Part shown: positions 6,216-7,235 of the stretch, one piece after another | Position numbering within the stretch: position 1 is the stretch's first letter | Layout: each line of letters starts with the position of its first letter | Origin: Gammaproteobacteria bacterium | GTDB taxonomy: Bacteria; Pseudomonadota; Gammaproteobacteria; Steroidobacterales; Steroidobacteraceae | Assembly (NCBI GenBank): GCA_028293775.1 | Contig: JAQGOD010000139.1 | Coordinates: forward strand, 1 to 7,235 | DNA: 7,235 nucleotides | Direction of reading: 5' to 3' | Position numbers and translations under genes: made by a program | The notes under the pieces: generated by a model | What the model was told of the DNA's origin: nothing | Database searches by the model: none | What the model saw: the letters and a program-made list of their open reading frames with translations, nothing else

Positions 6216-7235
6216 TTAGCCCAAGACGCTGACGGCTGGCGGCATTCCTAACCAGAACTTGCGCAGCGCTCCATGAGGGTCGCGCTCGATCCGGGTGTTG
6301 CGGTCGAACACCTGCGTCGAACGTTGCAAAGCATCGAAGGGCGGCCACTGAGGAATCTGCGAATTGTTCGGATCACCGGTCTTGGCGAACGCCAGAAATG
6401 CCGACGCCAGGGCGTCGCACATGCGACGCGCATCGGTTGCGCCGCTGCCCAAGATGGCATCACGCTCGTTGTGCATCGACGCGGCGACATCCATGGCATG
6501 CGCGGCGCCGAACTTTCCGTCGAACGCCGGGCAATTCCATTCCCACAGATAGGTGTAGACAGCGGCGCGCTGACGCGCCGCCTTTGCCTCGGCCTGCGCA
6601 TGCGCGAATCGGCGAAAACCGGCATCGGTAATCATTTGCGCATGCAAGAGATAGGGCGACTTGGTCGGGAAGTGCTCGCGGTAGGTCTTTTCCAGCAACG
6701 CCGTTTTGGCGCCATAGCTCGCCGACAAGGTATCGGTGAGCTCCTGTTCCGTCATGGCAAATCGATCAAAGAACAGGCCGGCGTCATCCAATGTCGTAGA
6801 AATGATCAGCGGCACGTGGTCGGACATCGATGCGACTTGATTTTCCAAAGGATGCGCGGGAATGTGCGTGCCGTCGACGACGGGCGCGAACGCAGGCGCG
6901 CCAATGGCTGTTTGCGCCGCCAGAATTTGCGTCCACGGCAAGTCTTTAATTCGATCGAGAGTCGCCGGTGTCAGGCCAAGCTGTCCGATGAAAGCCTGCG
7001 AGACCTGCGCCGCTGCTTCCCGGGGCATATGCGACACGAGTGATCCGCTCTGAATCGCAGCCTTGTGAAATAAACCTTGTGCCGCCGGCATCGCCAACAG
7101 CGTGCTCACCTTCCAGCCGCCGCCGGACTGTCCAAAGATCGTGACGCAGTCAGGATCTCCACCGAAGTTCTCGATGTTCTCACGCACCCACTTAAGGGCG
7201 GCCACGAGATCCAACATGCCCGCGGTGCTGGCATC
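6216..7235 (-). CDS. Type-B carboxylesterase family protein (N-terminus beyond right edge)
   Basis: The frame is open to the window edge, showing the last 339 residues of a family normally near 500, so the N-terminal third is missing. Numbering from the Met encoded at 7215-7217, ALKWVRENIENFGGDP (7-22) is the alpha/beta-hydrolase stretch typical of type-B esterases. It is followed by VTIFGQSGGG (25-34) with nucleophile Ser31; the usual elbow is GESAGG. The acidic triad member is probably in TTLDDAGLF (141-149), with Asp where Glu is common. The catalytic His is probably His240 in GAAHAMDV. Members hydrolyse carboxylic esters, often as secreted enzymes; a signal peptide cannot be assessed here. 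It lies 21 bp upstream of the dehydrogenase and is probably co-transcribed. That Met is internal: in-frame residues DASTAG precede it and fit the family. Confidence 0.88.
   Translation of the reverse strand, partial: DASTAGMLDLVAALKWVRENIENFGGDPDCVTIFGQSGGGWKVSTLLAMPAAQGLFHKAAIQSGSLVSHMPREAAAQVSQAFIGQLGLTPATLDRIKDLPWTQILAAQTAIGAPAFAPVVDGTHIPAHPLENQVASMSDHVPLIISTTLDDAGLFFDRFAMTEQELTDTLSASYGAKTALLEKTYREHFPTKSPYLLHAQMITDAGFRRFAHAQAEAKAARQRAAVYTYLWEWNCPAFDGKFGAAHAMDVAASMHNERDAILGSGATDARRMCDALASAFLAFAKTGDPNNSQIPQWPPFDALQRSTQVFDRNTRIERDPHGALRKFWLGMPPAVSVLG

Noticed and set aside
6273..7043. A 256-codon plus-strand frame opposite the esterase
   Set aside because: It is antisense to the esterase with its Ser and His motifs; the product is Arg-rich with no family resemblance.

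Overview
The window is about 60% GC by eye, densely packed and bacterial. The gene families (flavin-dependent tryptophan halogenase, SCO copper chaperone, D-3-hydroxybutyrate dehydrogenase-like SDR, type-B carboxylesterase, NitT/TauT-type ABC importer) suggest an aerobic proteobacterium. A gammaproteobacterium of the Steroidobacter/Xanthomonadales kind or an alphaproteobacterium would fit, but no marker gene is present and this placement is an inference.

Layout. Positions 1-185 (+) hold the 3' end of an unrecognised gene whose TAA stop overlaps the ATG of the next gene (TAATG). Positions 185-1675 (+) encode a complete flavin-dependent tryptophan-halogenase-family protein with its lysine, glutamate and WxWxIP signatures intact. 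A 93-bp gap (1676-1768), the longest non-coding stretch, holds a 6-bp inverted repeat and a G-rich Shine-Dalgarno candidate. Positions 1769-5377 (+) form a compact five-gene block: NrtA/TauA-like substrate-binding protein, SCO/SenC protein, small cupredoxin-like protein, inner-membrane permease and ATPase. Its junctions are 6 bp apart, overlapping, directly abutting and overlapping, so it reads as one operon. Two genes on the minus strand converge on it with only 10 bp between: a 3-hydroxybutyrate dehydrogenase-type SDR (5388-6194) and, 21 bp upstream of it, a type-B carboxylesterase (6216-7235) whose N-terminus lies beyond the right edge.

How the genes may work together. The most unusual part is the five-gene block. 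A complete ABC importer of the nitrate/sulfonate/taurine type is split by two copper-linked periplasmic proteins, SCO and a cupredoxin fold. This suggests a dedicated import or delivery system tied to copper handling or copper-enzyme assembly, with an unknown substrate. The cupredoxin-like protein keeps a plastocyanin-spaced Cys-x2-His-x4-Met loop but has glutamine where the upstream histidine ligand is expected. The minus-strand pair could hydrolyse an ester and oxidise the released 3-hydroxyacid, but that link rests only on adjacency. No RNA genes, CRISPR arrays, insertion sequences or long repeats were seen.
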